A DNA stretch of 64,000 nucleotides, from contig CALNVZ010003425.1 of assembly GCA_940671915.1 (NCBI GenBank), forward strand, positions 38,950,250-39,014,249. The letters run 5' to 3'. How positions within the stretch are numbered: position 1 is the first letter of the stretch; each line of letters begins with the position of its first letter. This document shows positions 43,538 to 55,337 of the stretch, one piece after another. The notes beneath the pieces were generated by a model, which saw only the letters and a list, made by a program, of their open reading frames with translations, did no database searches and was not told where the DNA came from. The position numbers and the translations under genes were made by a program. Source of the DNA: Paracentrotus lividus (taxonomy: Eukaryota > Echinodermata > Echinoidea > Camarodonta > Echinidae).

Positions 43538-43733
43538 TACTGTATAAGTGGTTATTTTTCGCGTTGACTTTATTTTCGCGAGTAAGTTATCGCGAAAATT
43601 TCCACTTCAATGCAAGGCTATTTGTAGGAATGAAATCAGCACCAAAATCGTGAAATTTTGCTCTCGCGAATTAACTCAAATAGTCAAAAATCGCAAAAAT
43701 ATCTGTACGCGGACATATTGGCTTATACAGTAA
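43538..43733. mobile_element. MITE, TIR TTACTGTATAAGTGG
   Basis: TTACTGTATAAGTGG at the left and GGCTTATACAGTAA at the right, with GCGAAAAT and ATTTTCGCG words inside. Related in layout to the element at 30343-30582. The 61-codon frame is not a gene. Confidence 0.7.
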
Positions 43734-44455
43734 ATTAAAGTCTGAATTAAGCATCATGTAAATTAAGAAAAGCTTGTGTTTGGCAATGTCTTGGAGCTGT
43801 TGATAAAGATTCATTGAATTGCGTGAATCACCTAATTATATCAGGCACATTCTGAGAAATCAACAAACTTATCTGGTACTGTGATTATCTCTTATTAGAT
43901 TATTTAAGAATTGTCTGCTGCAATTCGTGCACTTCACTTCTACTAATAATAACCTGCTAACTTGGCTATAACATGTGAAAGAAATCATATTTTATTATTT
44001 TCTGTTTGATTTATACCTGTCTTTGTTACTCGTCAGGTCAAAATTTACATTCTATTTTCTATATTTAAATTCTGTTTTCTGTTACAACATTGTACCTATA
44101 ATAGTAATCTATTTCATGGTACATTCATTGAAAAAAAAATGCATCAATCATGGAGAAGTTACTAATTTCATTATGAAAATGAAAACAAATATATGAAACA
44201 GTGATAAGTGAATAAAATGAAAATCTATATGAGGAGAAGTGTGGTTGAGATTGTATGACAATTGTTTGTATAGTAACATACATTTGCAATCAATTTCTTA
44301 GCCTGGATGTGTGTTGCCTAACTTTCTTCCAAATCAACAGCTTTCTTTCATATTCTCTAGTGATTGATTGTAATATCCATGTTAACACATGACTGTACGT
44401 AAATGTACTTGCCAAAGATGTTTTTTGGCAACTTAATTAACAGTGAGGGATGAAG
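43734..44455. other. Intergenic, between UBA6 and the duplicated segment
   Basis: AT-rich. No gene or repeat recognised; the 73-codon frame at 43975 is rich in Phe/Tyr/Ile, as random AT-rich DNA would be. Confidence 0.45.
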
Positions 44456-44798
44456 CTGTATTTTTTTCTTTCATTGTCTTTTTTTTTCTCTTATTGAGGA
44501 ATAACTGAATCTCTGTTTGTTCTTTTATATAAATATATGATAAATGTAATACAAAGTATCTCGTATGCAATAGGTTCAAATTTAATTTCCTTGCGAGAAA
44601 TTTTAGTTTTTATTAAAGTGATTTGTAAGATCAAAAGGTTATATGATTTTAAATTTTAGAAAGAGATGTATTAAATACATTATTTGTTATAAAGTCCACG
44701 CCAGTACAAGCAAGTTGCCTGGACCAAGCCTATGGATCATGTTATTTGATAAATGTGGAGGTTCCCACTTGTTTGAAATTGAGACAAGGATAATAGCC

Positions 44799-45209
44799 TA
44801 AAGGCGGGCTCACGTGATGCAACTTGCTGCGGTGCGATGTTTCATGAAAACTTTAATATCATTTGATACAAACATTCAAACAAGGAAATTCATACTCCCA
44901 AAGTTTTGGGTATTCGTATGAATACCAAAATTTAAATTCAAGGCGATTGTGAAACCCCTTCTCTGTATAAAATCAAATTGTTTCCATATCGCAGTGACAT
45001 CACAGCGATCTTGTGATTTTAAGGCAATTTGACCTTTACTCTTAACTTAAGGCTCGCATTGGAACAGAATTTTGATTACATTGTTCCTTTACAATTTTTA
45101 CCTCTCATAAGATAACTTTGCATGTTTTAAATGTTGCATAAATAATGCAAACTATTAGTTATTTTAAAAATCGCACCGCAGCAAGTCGCATCGTGTGAGC
45201 CCGCCTTAA
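44799..45209. mobile_element. MITE family M6, copy 1 (TTAA-flanked, GGCGGGCTCAC ends)
   Basis: CTAAAGGCGGGCTCACGTGA then AACTTGCTGCGGTGCGAT at the left, and ATCGCACCGCAGCAAGTCGC then GTGAGCCCGCCTTAA at the right: inverted ends of about 45 bases. Other copies are at 61606-62016 and 63110-63523. TTAA at the ends suggests piggyBac-type insertion (inference). Confidence 0.82.
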
Positions 45210-45648
45210 AGGTGGTATCTCACATAAGGGGACTTGGAGACTTGCCCAAGGCTTGAAGACTCACCCTAGACTTGTAGAGACATCTTTAACCCTTAGCGTG
45301 CTACGGACACGTTTTTGTGCAATTGTACTTATTATCTATACGATCGTAATAATTCATTTTCTCTTGATTGCTTGCAGTATAGGCTTTGCAAATAGCACTG
45401 TTGATTAACAGTCGTTAACACCAAGCAAGACTATTTCATACCATTTAAAAAGATTTTAAAAGAAAGTCTACTTTTTTGGCTTGAAATTAATATGGCACGT
45501 TAAGAGTTTAAGAGGTCTTCAAGACCAATAAAAACGAAAAAAAATCCCTATAATTATAAACATGACATGTCACAGTGACTCCTGAGACGTTGCAGAGACT
45601 CTGGGGAAACGTCTCTGAGACGTTTCATGGTAGATGAGATACCACCAT
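45209..45648. mobile_element. MITE family M4, copy 2, abutting M6
   Basis: AAGGTGGTATCTCACATAAG at the left and GATGAGATACCACCATC at the right, with GAGACGTTTCATGG inside. It begins at the last base of the preceding M6 copy. Confidence 0.7.
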
Positions 45649-46138
45649 CAGTATGACAAAATCTTGTATCTGTACTTGCTATAATGGGAGGTGACTGTAG
45701 TTGATTCCATGTTCAAGGAAACTGAATAAGTAAAAAAGTTCCAAGAGTTAAATGGATCCATAACAGGACTCCCAATCTTTGTGTGTGTATAATTTCAGCT
45801 GCTAACAACTGTGTGATAGCTGTTAACCAACATTATAATGTAATGCTAAAAAGAATCCTTATGTCATTAAAATGAAGCTTATGCAATTAATCTGATTAAA
45901 TGATCTTGACTTTTGTTTAATTTCTTGTTCCATCTGACGTGCAATATTCCACATATTCTATTGGTCTCAATACATTAACAATTCTCTCTAATGAGGTATT
46001 TTGGACCAAGAATTTTGTTTTGTATACATTATATCAGATATCTGGGATGAGTGAATGAGCAATACAAACAAATGAATAGAATAGATAAAAATCATTGTAA
46101 CTAACTTATTTAATAAGGTATTTTGTTCCATCAGGGGA

Positions 46139-46545
46139 GCGTTTCATGAAAGGAGTGTTTGGATATTTTATCTGACTTGTCCTGGGGGAGTTTCATGACA
46201 AGTCCTGCTTTATCCGACAGTTGCCATAGTGAAATGCTTCTCAGTCACTCAAAATCAAGTAGAGATGTCAGATCTGACAACTTGTCAGACAAGAAATGTT
46301 GATGAAACACCCCCTGTTTTAGCCAACAATTACCATAGTAACAATGCTTCTCAGCCAATTAAAATCAAGTAGAGATGTCAGAGTTAATCACAACTTGTGA
46401 GACAAGAAATGTTGATGAAACACCCCCTGTTTTAGCAAACAGTTTGCATAGTAACAATGCTTCTCGGTCAATTAAAATCAAGTAGAGATGTCAGAGTTAG
46501 TCACAACTTGTGAGACAAGAAATATTGATGAAATGCTCCCCGGTT
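46139..46545. repeat. 127-bp tandem repeat, three units, flanked by GTTTCATGA words
   Basis: Units contain CAAGTAGAGATGTCAGAGTT, GAGACAAGAAATGTTGATGA and AACACCCCCTGTTTTAGC; three copies begin near 46245, 46370 and 46490. The left edge GGGGAGCGTTTCATGAAAGG and right edge GATGAAATGCTCCCCGG are inverted, so a MITE has probably expanded internally. A relative lies at 60476-60616. Confidence 0.75.
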
Positions 46546-47071
46546 ATAGTTTCCACCGTTTCGTGACGTGTAAACTGAATACTAGTACTTCTATGATAAA
46601 ATGATTACCAAAAAAGGTTCAAAACTGTTCTTTGGAAAGTCATTTATTTCATTCATCAAGAATACAAATTTTAATATAGTACATAGTAAACTAATTTATG
46701 ACTTATAGGTATTGGAATTTAGAGTAATATTAGTAATGAATAAAGATTATAAATGAAAAAAGCCATATTAACATTTTTTAAAAAGAAGAAAAAAAGCCTG
46801 CACTATTAACAACAAACTCAATTTAACAAAAAATAGTGATCAAATCTAAGTGTGTTTGATGGGATGCTCAATTTGCATGTGAAAATAAGAGCATTTATGC
46901 AGATTTTGGAACAGATCAAATACAATTATGAAAATTATAACTTAACACAACGTGATACAAAGTAGAAGATGTTATTAAATAGATACACACTAAAAGTGTT
47001 TGTGAGATTATATTTAATTGAATGAAGCAACACGGTAGCAGGCTGAAAGTCGTTAAAACTATTTCTTCTTT

Positions 47072-47212
47072 TTATTTTTGGTTGATTGGCCGGGCTGGCT
47101 CGGCATCGGGGTTTTGAAGAAGGTAGGGGGTAGGAACAGGTATGATACCACAATCAACGATTTGAATTGGTTCTAATGGAAAGCCATGCTCATCGGTGTC
47201 TACCTCAGCCAT
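47072..47212 (-). CDS. Small ORF, 46 residues, function unknown (copy A)
   Basis: The frame starts at an ATG with good context (AAGATGG, reading leftwards from 47212) and ends TAA at 47072-47074. It begins MAEVDTDEHGFPLEP and ends DAEPARPINQK. No family recognised. The purine tract lies directly upstream on this strand, as CT repeats. The equivalent in copy B (57745-57875) is broken by a stop after four codons and by frameshifts, so either this is a real small gene lost in B or a chance frame. The long 241-codon frame that includes the CT tract is not credible. Confidence 0.25.
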   Translation of the reverse strand: MAEVDTDEHGFPLEPIQIVDCGIIPVPTPYLLQNPDAEPARPINQK

Positions 47213-47234
47213 CTTATCAATTATATATGTCCTG

Positions 47235-47236
<2 letters not shown>

Positions 47237-47274
<38 letters not shown>

Positions 47275-47780
47275 AGGGAGAGAAAGAGGGAGGGGGAGAG
47301 AGAGAGAGGGGAGGAGAGAGAGAGAGAGAGAAGAGAGAGAAAGAGAGAGAGAGAGAGAGAAGGGGAAGAGAGAGAGAGAGAGAGAGGGAAGGGGAAGAGA
47401 GAGAGAGAGAACACGGAAGGAAGAGAGGAGGAACAAGAGAGAGACAGAGAGATAGAGAGAAGAGGAAAGGAGAAGAAGAAGATGATGAAGAAGAAGAAGA
47501 AGAATATGATAGAACATGAAGAAAATAAAGGAGGAGAAGAAAGGATAGGAGAAAAAGAAGATGTTGAAGAAGAAGAAAGGAGAAGGAAAAAAGTAAAAAG
47601 GAGAAGAAGAAGAAAGAAGAAGACGAAAAAATGAAGAAAGAGAAAAAAGAAGAAGAAGAAGAAGAAGAAAAAGAAGGACAGGAAAGAAGAAAATAAGAAG
47701 AAGATGAAGAAGAAAAGAGAAGAAAGGAGGAGAAGAAGAAGAGGAAGTAACAGAAGGAGATGAGAGAGAGAGAGAGAGAG
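47237..47780 (+). repeat. Purine-only tract, (GA)n and (GAA)n, about 540 bases, copy A
   Basis: The plus strand is almost entirely purine: GAGAGAGAG and GGGGAGAG blocks, then AGAAGAAGAAG blocks from 47465. Mirror-symmetric purine tracts can form triplex (H-) DNA. Open frames on both strands (Arg/Glu-rich and Ser/Leu/Phe-rich) are composition artefacts. Confidence 0.95.
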
Positions 47781-48371
47781 TTAATAAACATTCTCAAATA
47801 ATTCTATAGAAAGCATACGGCGTTATACTGTCTGGGACGTACAACTATTTACGGCTTTCAGAGATTATTATTTTAAATGAACATACAAAATAAAAGATAA
47901 AATACTACCAATGTGATAAACGATGACTGATATTAATGCACTTAATGATGCAGATCGATAATTATCATTACAGATATACCCGTATAATACAGTATGCATA
48001 TAATTTATGACAAGATAGATATCCATCTAGATATCCAGTTAATGAACAACTAACAACATACAATTTAAATTAAAAAAATAGAAAACGAAATAATACAGTA
48101 AAAAAATATTCAAAAAAATAAAAAATACCCCAATATGTATGTACAATATGAAATGAAATGAAATGTGATGCATGTAATTAAAACAGATGGTATGTAGCAA
48201 CATGAATTAAAAAAAAATATTACATGGTTGGGCGAAGAAAATTGATAATATGGTATGTGTGAAAAATGACAACAATTGTGCTTATAAATTAAAAATTTTC
48301 CTGTAAATTAATCAATTTCACGACTGAGAATTTAAGAATGTCTTTTTGAAACGAGTTTTCATTAACCAGGC

Positions 48372-48453
48372 TATATAAAGAGTGTCTGATTCCTCTTCGC
48401 CGAATTACTACGTTGACATCCTTGGGGCGTAAGTTTGCAGGCCAAAATCACAA
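48372..48453 (+). promoter_or_regulatory. TATA promoter and non-coding first exon of secreted-peptide gene A
   Basis: TATATAAA at 48372-48379 is followed by a segment conserved with copy B (TTCGCCGAATTACTA, GTTGACATCCTTGGGGCGTA, ATCACAA|GTAAGTCAG). The start site would fall near 48400-48405 and the exon ends at the donor after 48453. An alternative donor, GGGGC|GTAAGT, lies at 48429. Conservation of TATA, exon and donor across A and B supports a real promoter. Confidence 0.6.
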
Positions 48454-48479
48454 GTAAGTCAGATAAATTTACATACACT

Positions 48480-50840
48480 AATATATCATATTAATAATAG
48501 GAACAATGATAATGATCAATTATCTGTGACTACTCTTGATGTTATACACGTTAAATTAAAGTTGCTGTTGATGATGGGCATCTATTAAATGATCCATTCT
48601 CAGAAGATGAAGTTATGTCTTTGATAAAGAAATTAAAAAATGGCAAAGCGTGTGGAGTAATGAATTTTTGAAGAATTGCCCAAAAAATATGATCATGATA
48701 ATAGTCCGTTTTTTCGATATCGTTTTAGATACAGGTTGTATTCTCACAGATTGGTGTGCAGGCATAATTATTCCAATCTACAAAAACAAGGGCGATGCTG
48801 CTGATCCAGATAACTACAGGGGAATTACTCTTAAGTTGTTTGGGAAAACTATTTACTTCTATATTAAATTCGAGATTAACTAAATTTTTTGATATAAATT
48901 GTCAGGTTGGGAAGGAGCAAGCCGGTTTCCGTGCAAGCTACTCCACAACTGATCATGTATTTGTGTTGAAATGCATATTTGATATTTATTTGCAGCAAAA
49001 GAAACGTCTTTATTGTGGATTTATTGATTATAAAAAAGCCTTTGATTTTATTGATAGATACTCGTTGTGGCAGAAACTGTTGAAAAATGGAGTTAGTGGT
49101 AAAATTTGTCATGTGATTAAGAACATATACCAACATGCCAAGTCATGTGTAAATGTTAAAGGAAATTTGTCACAGTATTTTACTTGCAATGTTGGTGTAA
49201 GACAAGGGGAAAATCTTTCCCCATTATTGTTTGCCATTTATCTGAACGATTTTGACAGCTATATTGGTTCTTGTTATGAAGGTCTGAAGTATCTGGCCAA
49301 TGAGATGCGCAGTAAGGTCTTGGATACTTTTGTTAATTTGTATTGTTTGTTGTATGCAGACCAGACGACACTATTATTCTAGCTGAGAGTTCAGACCAAC
49401 TCCAATTTGCTCTTAATGCAGTTAATGATTATTGCCAAAAGTGGCAATTAACCGTAAATACTAGCAAAACTAAAATTGTTATATTTTCTCGAGGGAAGGT
49501 GAGGAAAATACCAGTTTTCAACCTTAGTGGTGATGTTTTAGAAGTTGTGGATGATTTTACCTATTTGGGGGTTAGATTTCGGTATTATGGAACGTTTAAA
49601 TTAACGGTCACAAAGCAGGTATCCCAGACAAGGAAAGCTTTGTACAGTTTAATGGCAAACGCAAAAAGATTACATTTGTCCATTGATACACAATGTGAAT
49701 TATTTGATCGGATGACTTTACCAATACTGACATACATGTATGGGTGTGAAGTATGGGGCTATGAAGATATTTGCTCAAATTGAAATTTTTCTCAGGAAAT
49801 TTTTGAGAACAATTTTACGGGTAAATAAGTTTACTCCAGATGCTATGGCATATGGAGTTGTGAAAGGTGTAGAGGACAAGTATACTTTCTTGATATATAG
49901 CTTGGTTCTTAATATGCACAAAGACCCTACTTTACAGTTCACGTCAAAATGGATGAGTTTTATTGAAGATACACTACAGAAAGCAGGTTATGGTAATATA
50001 TTCTTGACACAAGGGCAGGGAATTGGGACCAATTGGTTTCTGAAAGCCTTGAAGCTGCGTTTAAAAGACATGTCAGATCAAGACTGGCATGCAGCAATAT
50101 GGTCAAATCGTATATGTTCGAATTATAAGATGATGAAAAAAGAATTAGCTTTTGAGAAGTATTTCTTAATTTTAAGTGTAACTGATGCAACTACATTATG
50201 TAAATTCAGATGCAGGTCACATTGGCTACCCATCAATAACAATCGTTTTTCTCGAGATTCAGTGAATGATGATTTGTGTACATTATGCTCGCTGAAGGAA
50301 GTTGGAGATGAGTTCCATTATTTATTTGTGTGTCCTTTCTTTAGTATAAGAAAGACATATGTATACATACACACATAATATTTTATAAGACCATGTGCTT
50401 ACCAAATGGGTAGATTGTTTAGTTTAGATAAAAGGTGCCATTTAAAAAAAAAAATGTAAAATTCATTAGAATAGTAATGTTGCACTTCTCTAAATCATTT
50501 ACTGACGAAAGAGTTCTTGATAATAATCCAGTTGCCAGAGTGAATGTAACTACTAGAAGTGGCAGGGTGATTAAACAACCAGTGCGTTTTACGTTGTAAT
50601 AGTGCTAAACACAACAATATATTAGTTTATAGTTTTGTTATTGGTGTTCTTGTTATATTATTGTACTTTCACAATGCAAACATTTATATTCATCATTGAT
50701 TTTATTTTCTTTGGTATATGCCACCTGGTATATGCATATATAATTATTGTAAATATGTTCTTGTTGAGACTTTCATACTCCCGATCGGGGGTCGATAGAG
50801 TTTAATAAAATCTTATCTTATCTTATCTTATCTTATCTAT
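48480..50840 (+). pseudogene. 5'-truncated LINE (reverse transcriptase), broken, with (TCTTA)n tail
   Basis: The reading frame shows FSEDEVMSLIKKLKNGKACG near 48600, then DPDNYRGITLLSCLGKLFTS across a frame slip near 48830, GFIDYKKAFDFIDRYSLW near 49020, VGVRQGENLSPLLF near 49195, then the catalytic box, split by a frameshift at about 49360 (YADQ in one frame, DDTIILAES in the next), and a C-terminal cysteine motif, CTLCSLKEVGDEFHYLFVC, near 50280. Another frameshift lies at about 49760. The endonuclease is missing. The 3' end is TTTAATAAAATCTTATCTTA with TCTTA repeats to 50838. It lies in the first intron of peptide gene A in the same orientation. Confidence 0.88.
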
Positions 50841-51268
50841 AATTATATCAATTTATATTCTACACCCTCTACACTTGACCCAGGTGAAGTATGGGTTCCA
50901 TGCAGTACCAATAGGAAAAAATTCCTTGATTTATGTGTAGGCCTATACTAAAAATAGGCCTTATAGCTCAGTCGGGTATTTGCGCTTTATAGAAACATTA
51001 TGTGAACATTGTATTTAGCCGTATAATTGTTTTGTTTATTCTTTAGTGGTCATGTGTTCTTATGAATGTGTTGATATGCCAAATTAGATAGATAGGCAAA
51101 TGAGTTGTTTTCCTTTTACACGTTTAAATTATCTATGTCATCTATTCTATGTTAACATGCGTGGCGATCTTTAAACAATTTGATTTTTAAAAAAAATCGC
51201 ATTAAAGGGGCATATTTTGTGGCCATAAATCCGCTCAACAAAATTTAATATTTCTTTTATTCAATTTA
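50841..51268. other. Intron sequence before the coding exon of peptide gene A
   Basis: Matches copy B from about 59680 (CGACCCAGTTGAGG, TTATGTGTAGGCCTA, TTTGCGCTTTATA) to the acceptor. TTATAGCTCAGTCGGGTA near 50960 looks like a tRNA A box but has no B box. Confidence 0.6.
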
Positions 51269-51270
51269 GA

Positions 51271-52021
51271 ATGTCACTGAAGATCGTCTTAGCTTTGTTC
51301 GTGATCGTTATCGTGGTCAATGCGGTCCGCGGAGCCCGGACAGATGATGACGATGGCATCTACCAGTCTAAATGGGGTGTCGAGGAAAACCTCGAAAGTC
51401 TCGGTGAATATAATGATATAATGCATGGTCAACTTTGCTCTAAAATCAGGCTAAAATGATATTTTAGATCAATTTCTGGGCGTATGTCTGTAAATGGTTT
51501 ATTCTTAAAATTTATTGTGGAAATTCATAAAGAAGCCCACCATATTTTTATTTTTTATTTTTTTCTGCGACACAGACTTGGCCTTTTTAAGGGCTTCTGC
51601 AATTACAACTCTAACCCTTATAGACCAAAATCTGTGCCGCAGAAGATTAATATTCTTCGAAAACATTATGCGGAGGTCAAAGTTTCCTATAAAAGGCATC
51701 CTTTTGCTGTTTTGTTGTTTTTAATACAAGAGAGGGATAAAATTGCCTTCATGACCACGTCCACGTATAAGTATATTTTCTAAACAATCATCTTATATCA
51801 TTTATTTATTGGAGACCTATATTCAATCATCTTCTACAACCTCCTTAACCAATGGAATCTATTTTCATTAAATGATTTGCCGAACATTATAATTTATTTT
51901 CTCCCATTTTGAAGTTAAACCATGATGTTTTGCAATAGTCGCTGAGACCCAGCACGATGGAGCCAAGATCGAGGAATCTAAAGAGGAGACTGAAACTTTT
52001 TTATATGGACGTCGAGATTAA
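51271..52021 (+). CDS. Secreted small acidic peptide, copy A (2 coding exons, 71 residues)
   Basis: Exons are 51271-51403 and 51939-52021. The acceptor CAATTTAG stands 2 bases before the ATG, the donor is CTCG|GTGAAT and the second acceptor TGCAATAG. Residues 1-21 (MSLKIVLALFVIVIVVNAVRG) form a clear signal peptide; the mature part starts near ARTDDDD, has no cysteine, is rich in Asp/Glu and ends FLYGRRD. Gly-Arg-Arg near the end would suit dibasic cleavage and amidation, but the trailing Asp makes that uncertain. Against copy B all three indels in exon 2 are multiples of three, which supports coding function. The family is not recognised. Confidence 0.75.
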
Positions 52022-52137
52022 ACGAGTAATCAACCTGAAAAAAAAAAGATTTATAATTTGCAAGGTAGAACTTTTAATATATCTAAATTTATAACTCATT
52101 AAAGATACAATACCAAATAGACCTACGCTAGGATAGA

Positions 52138-52366
52138 CCTACACTGTAAAAAATTACTGTAGTGTTTTACAGTAAATTACTGGCAACTCTGCTGCACGGT
52201 AATTTACTGTAATTTTCTCTTAAAGTAAGCTACTTTCAACAGTAAATTACTGTAAATTCCCACAAGATACAGGAAACTAACGTCAAATATGCTGTTATTT
52301 ACTGTGCAGCAGAGTTGCCAGTAGTTTACTGTAAAAAGCTACAGCAATTTTTTACAGTGTACGCTA
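52138..52366. mobile_element. MITE, TIR TACACTGTAAAAAATTACTG
   Basis: CTACACTGTAAAAAATTACT at the left and ATTTTTTACAGTGTACG at the right, with arms continuing through TACTGGCAACTCTGCTGCAC and its inverse GTGCAGCAGAGTTGCCAGTA. Compact foldback in the 3' untranslated region of peptide gene A. Confidence 0.88.
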
Positions 52367-52544
52367 GGAATACCTAAGAAAATTCATTATAGAATGAAAT
52401 GTCTAAACTTTTCAAACTATAATCATCTTCATTATAAGATTTATGCTTAGGATGATATTTCAAGTTAAAAGTAATGTTTACTTACAATACATGTATATAG
52501 TCATTTTCTTAACATGCTTAATGATATGCGCTAGGACCAATGTG

Positions 52545-52550
52545 AATAAA
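52545..52550 (+). terminator. Candidate polyadenylation signal of peptide gene A (AATAAA)
   Basis: AATAAA in GTGAATAAAGTATCTG, 520 bases after the stop codon. Not tested against transcripts; a further downstream exon cannot be excluded. Confidence 0.35.
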
Positions 52551-52767
52551 GTATCTGATTTGATTTCCCCTTTCTCCATTTGTGTTTTTTTTCGATATTG
52601 TTAGATTTTCATGACATTTTATGAGTTGATTTAAATTGCAAAATAGGGAATATTATTCAATTACTTAACCCTCTGCCGATAGATTGATTTGAACTGAAAT
52701 TTACTTATATTATTAGAAGATAACAAACAACATTAACATTCACCGACTACTTAAAGTAGGAAATCAT

Positions 52768-52985
52768 ACACTGTAAAAGCTACGTAATTTTGCAGCAAAT
52801 CTGATGGCAGCATGCAGAGTCGCCATCGATTCCGATGAAAAATACAGTTGGCTGTTATTTGTTCCTATACACAATACCAGGAGGGATTAAAAAACAGTAG
52901 ATTTGCTGTATTTAGTTAGAACGGAGCAATCTATATTTTTATTTCTGTACAAATAAGTTTTTTTTTTCTTTTTACAGTGTACCTG
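52768..52985. mobile_element. MITE, TIR ACACTGTAAAAGCTAC
   Basis: CATACACTGTAAAAGC at the left and CTTTTTACAGTGTACC at the right; same tip as 52138-52366 but a different interior. Confidence 0.7.
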
Positions 52986-53269
52986 TCTTTGGAAATAATG
53001 CTTACTTAATCGTTTTTCATTCTTTTCCTTTATGAAATATCTTTTCAGTGTCACCAGCCTGAAATGGAACACGAGGAAGCATTTTGAGAAAACTCAGAAA
53101 AGAAAAATCATTGTTCTATGAGGAGGAGAAACTATAGAATAATGAACTAATGGTCGACATTTCCATCATCAAGACATTATTATAATCAATTTTGTTAATC
53201 TTAATATTTTGATTATTAGCAATATATCAATAGCCCAAACCAATATTCCATTTCATGTAGGGTCTTTAT

Positions 53270-53765
53270 CGACTTGTTTTCCGTTCCACTCGTTCTTCCC
53301 ACATTACCTCTGTTCTTCATAAACTCCGTTAATTTTGCTTTCTGTCACTTCTCGCATATTCTACATCATTTTCATACTTGCTTTCAAGTCATATCATGGT
53401 TTAACCCCTTTGTTTTTAACTGATTCTTTAATATCAGGCAGTGAAAGATCTACGATTTGTTTTCAGTCTCTTCTTTCTCATATATACTCATACTTCTTCC
53501 AAACATTATGGTCAACGTTCTTTCTCCTATGCTGTTTTATTTCTTTAAAGCAATCTTCTTTTTACAAATTCGCGTTTTATAGTGTAATGCTAGCTTTGTG
53601 AATTATTTTAATGTACGCTTAAAACTCATCTTTTAAAATTTTAAATTGTTCATCTTAGTAATAATCTTAATCTTGTTTGTTTCTTTTTATTAATTATGAA
53701 TGATTGATAACAACGATAGTATAATTTGCTGAATTTGCTGTGTCTTTGCACGGTAATAAACGTTT
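53270..53765 (+). pseudogene. LINE C-terminal fragment and 3' end
   Basis: One frame reads ILAFKSYHGLTPLFLTDSLI, and others read HYGQRSFSYAV and LKTHLL. This is the order of the C-terminal tail of many LINE ORF2 proteins (LTFKSLHGLAPSYL ... YGDRAFS ... LKTHLF). The 3' end TTTGCACGGTAATAAACG follows. Several stops and frame slips. Confidence 0.6.
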
Positions 53766-54654
53766 AAGTGTAGGGCAAGTGAACAAATTAAATTGCGTTC
53801 TCTCGATCTCCCTTAAAAACTCAACAATAAATACCCCTTTAATCATCAGTCAAATTACTAATTTACAATGTAGAAACAAACTAACGATAGTCAGATGGTT
53901 GCAACTAATATGTTGATTCATATATCTGTTTTGTTTTCTTTTATTGTATATTTTTCTCCTATTGATGGATAACTAATTATCTGTTTTCTCTTTCATGTAA
54001 TAAACAATATGATAACTGTAATACATGGAATCCCCAGCCTATGTAATAGGTTAAAATTTCTTTTGAGAGATATAAGCTTTTATTAAAGTGATTTGTAAGA
54101 TCAGAGATTATATACTATCTTAGTAAAAGGTGTATTAAATACATTATTCATATCAAGTTATACAGTCCACTCCAGTTACAATGAGGCGCTTAGACCAAGC
54201 CAGTAGGCAGTATATGTTCAAAGGAAAACAATTGCTTTTTTTACCTTCGAAATCAAATACTCTTTTTCATGTTTCCAAATGATGAATTAAACCATTATAA
54301 TCTTGTAACAATAATCTAAAATATCACAGTATCATAAGAAAATGCATGTCCTGAGCAAAAATATATTAATGAGCAATTATGATTGTTTACTTTTTTCATA
54401 CGACCCAATGAATCAACTTCTTCGCTAAACACATGGAGAGGTTATAAAGTGTTTGAAATTTGGACAGAATAAATGCCCAAGTCTAACAGAATAATTGTTA
54501 TTTTCCAAGTTCGAGAAAACTGCATTAGTAAACAATGTTGTTGTTTCTAATTTTTACAGTTCTGTCATTCATAATATGATTGTTTACGCCAACACATTCC
54601 CAGAGTTCGGGATCCATAACTGGACTAGGATGATTTTGTGTTTTATTTCATCTG

Positions 54655-54657
<3 letters not shown>

Positions 54658-54701
<44 letters not shown>
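54658..54701 (+). repeat. Poly(A) tract, about 44 bases
   Basis: Pure A run within copy B; no counterpart at the matching point of copy A (about 45800). Confidence 0.9.
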
Positions 54702-54703
<2 letters not shown>

Positions 54704-55337
54704 TGACAGTTGTTAATCAAGATGATATGCTTGAAAGGATACTAAATAAAGCTTATACAATAAACAAAATATTGGTTCTTGTTTAATTTCTTGTACCTAC
54801 CGACATCAAATATTTTACATGTTTTCTTTGTCTCTGTACATGGGAAATTTTCTACAGTGCGTGCTAAATAAAATCAAACCCAACTTTGAGAGCCTCGTAT
54901 TAATATTTTATAACTTATTTGTCGCTAATTTTTACTTCATGACAAAAAGTAACTCGTATTCTATCCAGTGATACCAAAATTATACATGTGTTGCCATGGA
55001 TGACTGAGCAACTTGTGTTTCCAAAGTGCAGTTAGTATCCGTTACAATGCAGGTATACAATTGGTCTATCGAGTGAATAGAACATTGAATAGTTGACTCT
55101 TTTATTCAGAAAGATACAAGGTTTACACAACTAGTGAATGTAAATGATGAAGGCTTCTTCAGAGTTCACTGTCAAAGAATTGCTGTAGCTTTCTCTACAG
55201 TAAAAGGAGTCAGGCAGCTGACATGGATTTTGCAGTAGATGAACGAGGTACATAAGCAGTGAGTTATATGAAAACATGAGAAAGAACCCCAATTACCAAA
55301 AACTAGAGACTATCTGAGCAGTGCATCTCTGCATAAT

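Larger units (their letters stand above)
44460..53920 (+). repeat. Segmental duplication, copy A
   Basis: Blocks of this interval recur in the same order in 53925-61453: TTATTAAAGTGATTTGTAAG (44613 and 54080), GTTTAATTTCTTGT (45913 and 54780), CAAAACTGTTCTTTGGAAAG (46619 and 57163), the small minus ORF (47072 and 57745), the purine tract, the TATA promoter (48372 and 59098) and the peptide exons. Copy A holds a LINE (48480-50840), two MITEs (44799-45648) and a 127-bp tandem repeat that are absent from B. Confidence 0.88.

Noticed and set aside
46139..46545. CRISPR-like array (three repeated units)
   Set aside because: Units are 127-base direct repeats with no unique spacers, in a eukaryotic MITE setting.
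47072..47797. A 241-residue minus-strand protein
   Set aside because: Most of it is Ser/Leu/Phe encoded by a CT microsatellite; only the last 46 codons have ordinary composition.
50955..51000. tRNA A box (TAGCTCAGTCGGGTA)
   Set aside because: No B box or cloverleaf follows, and the copy B version has changed freely.
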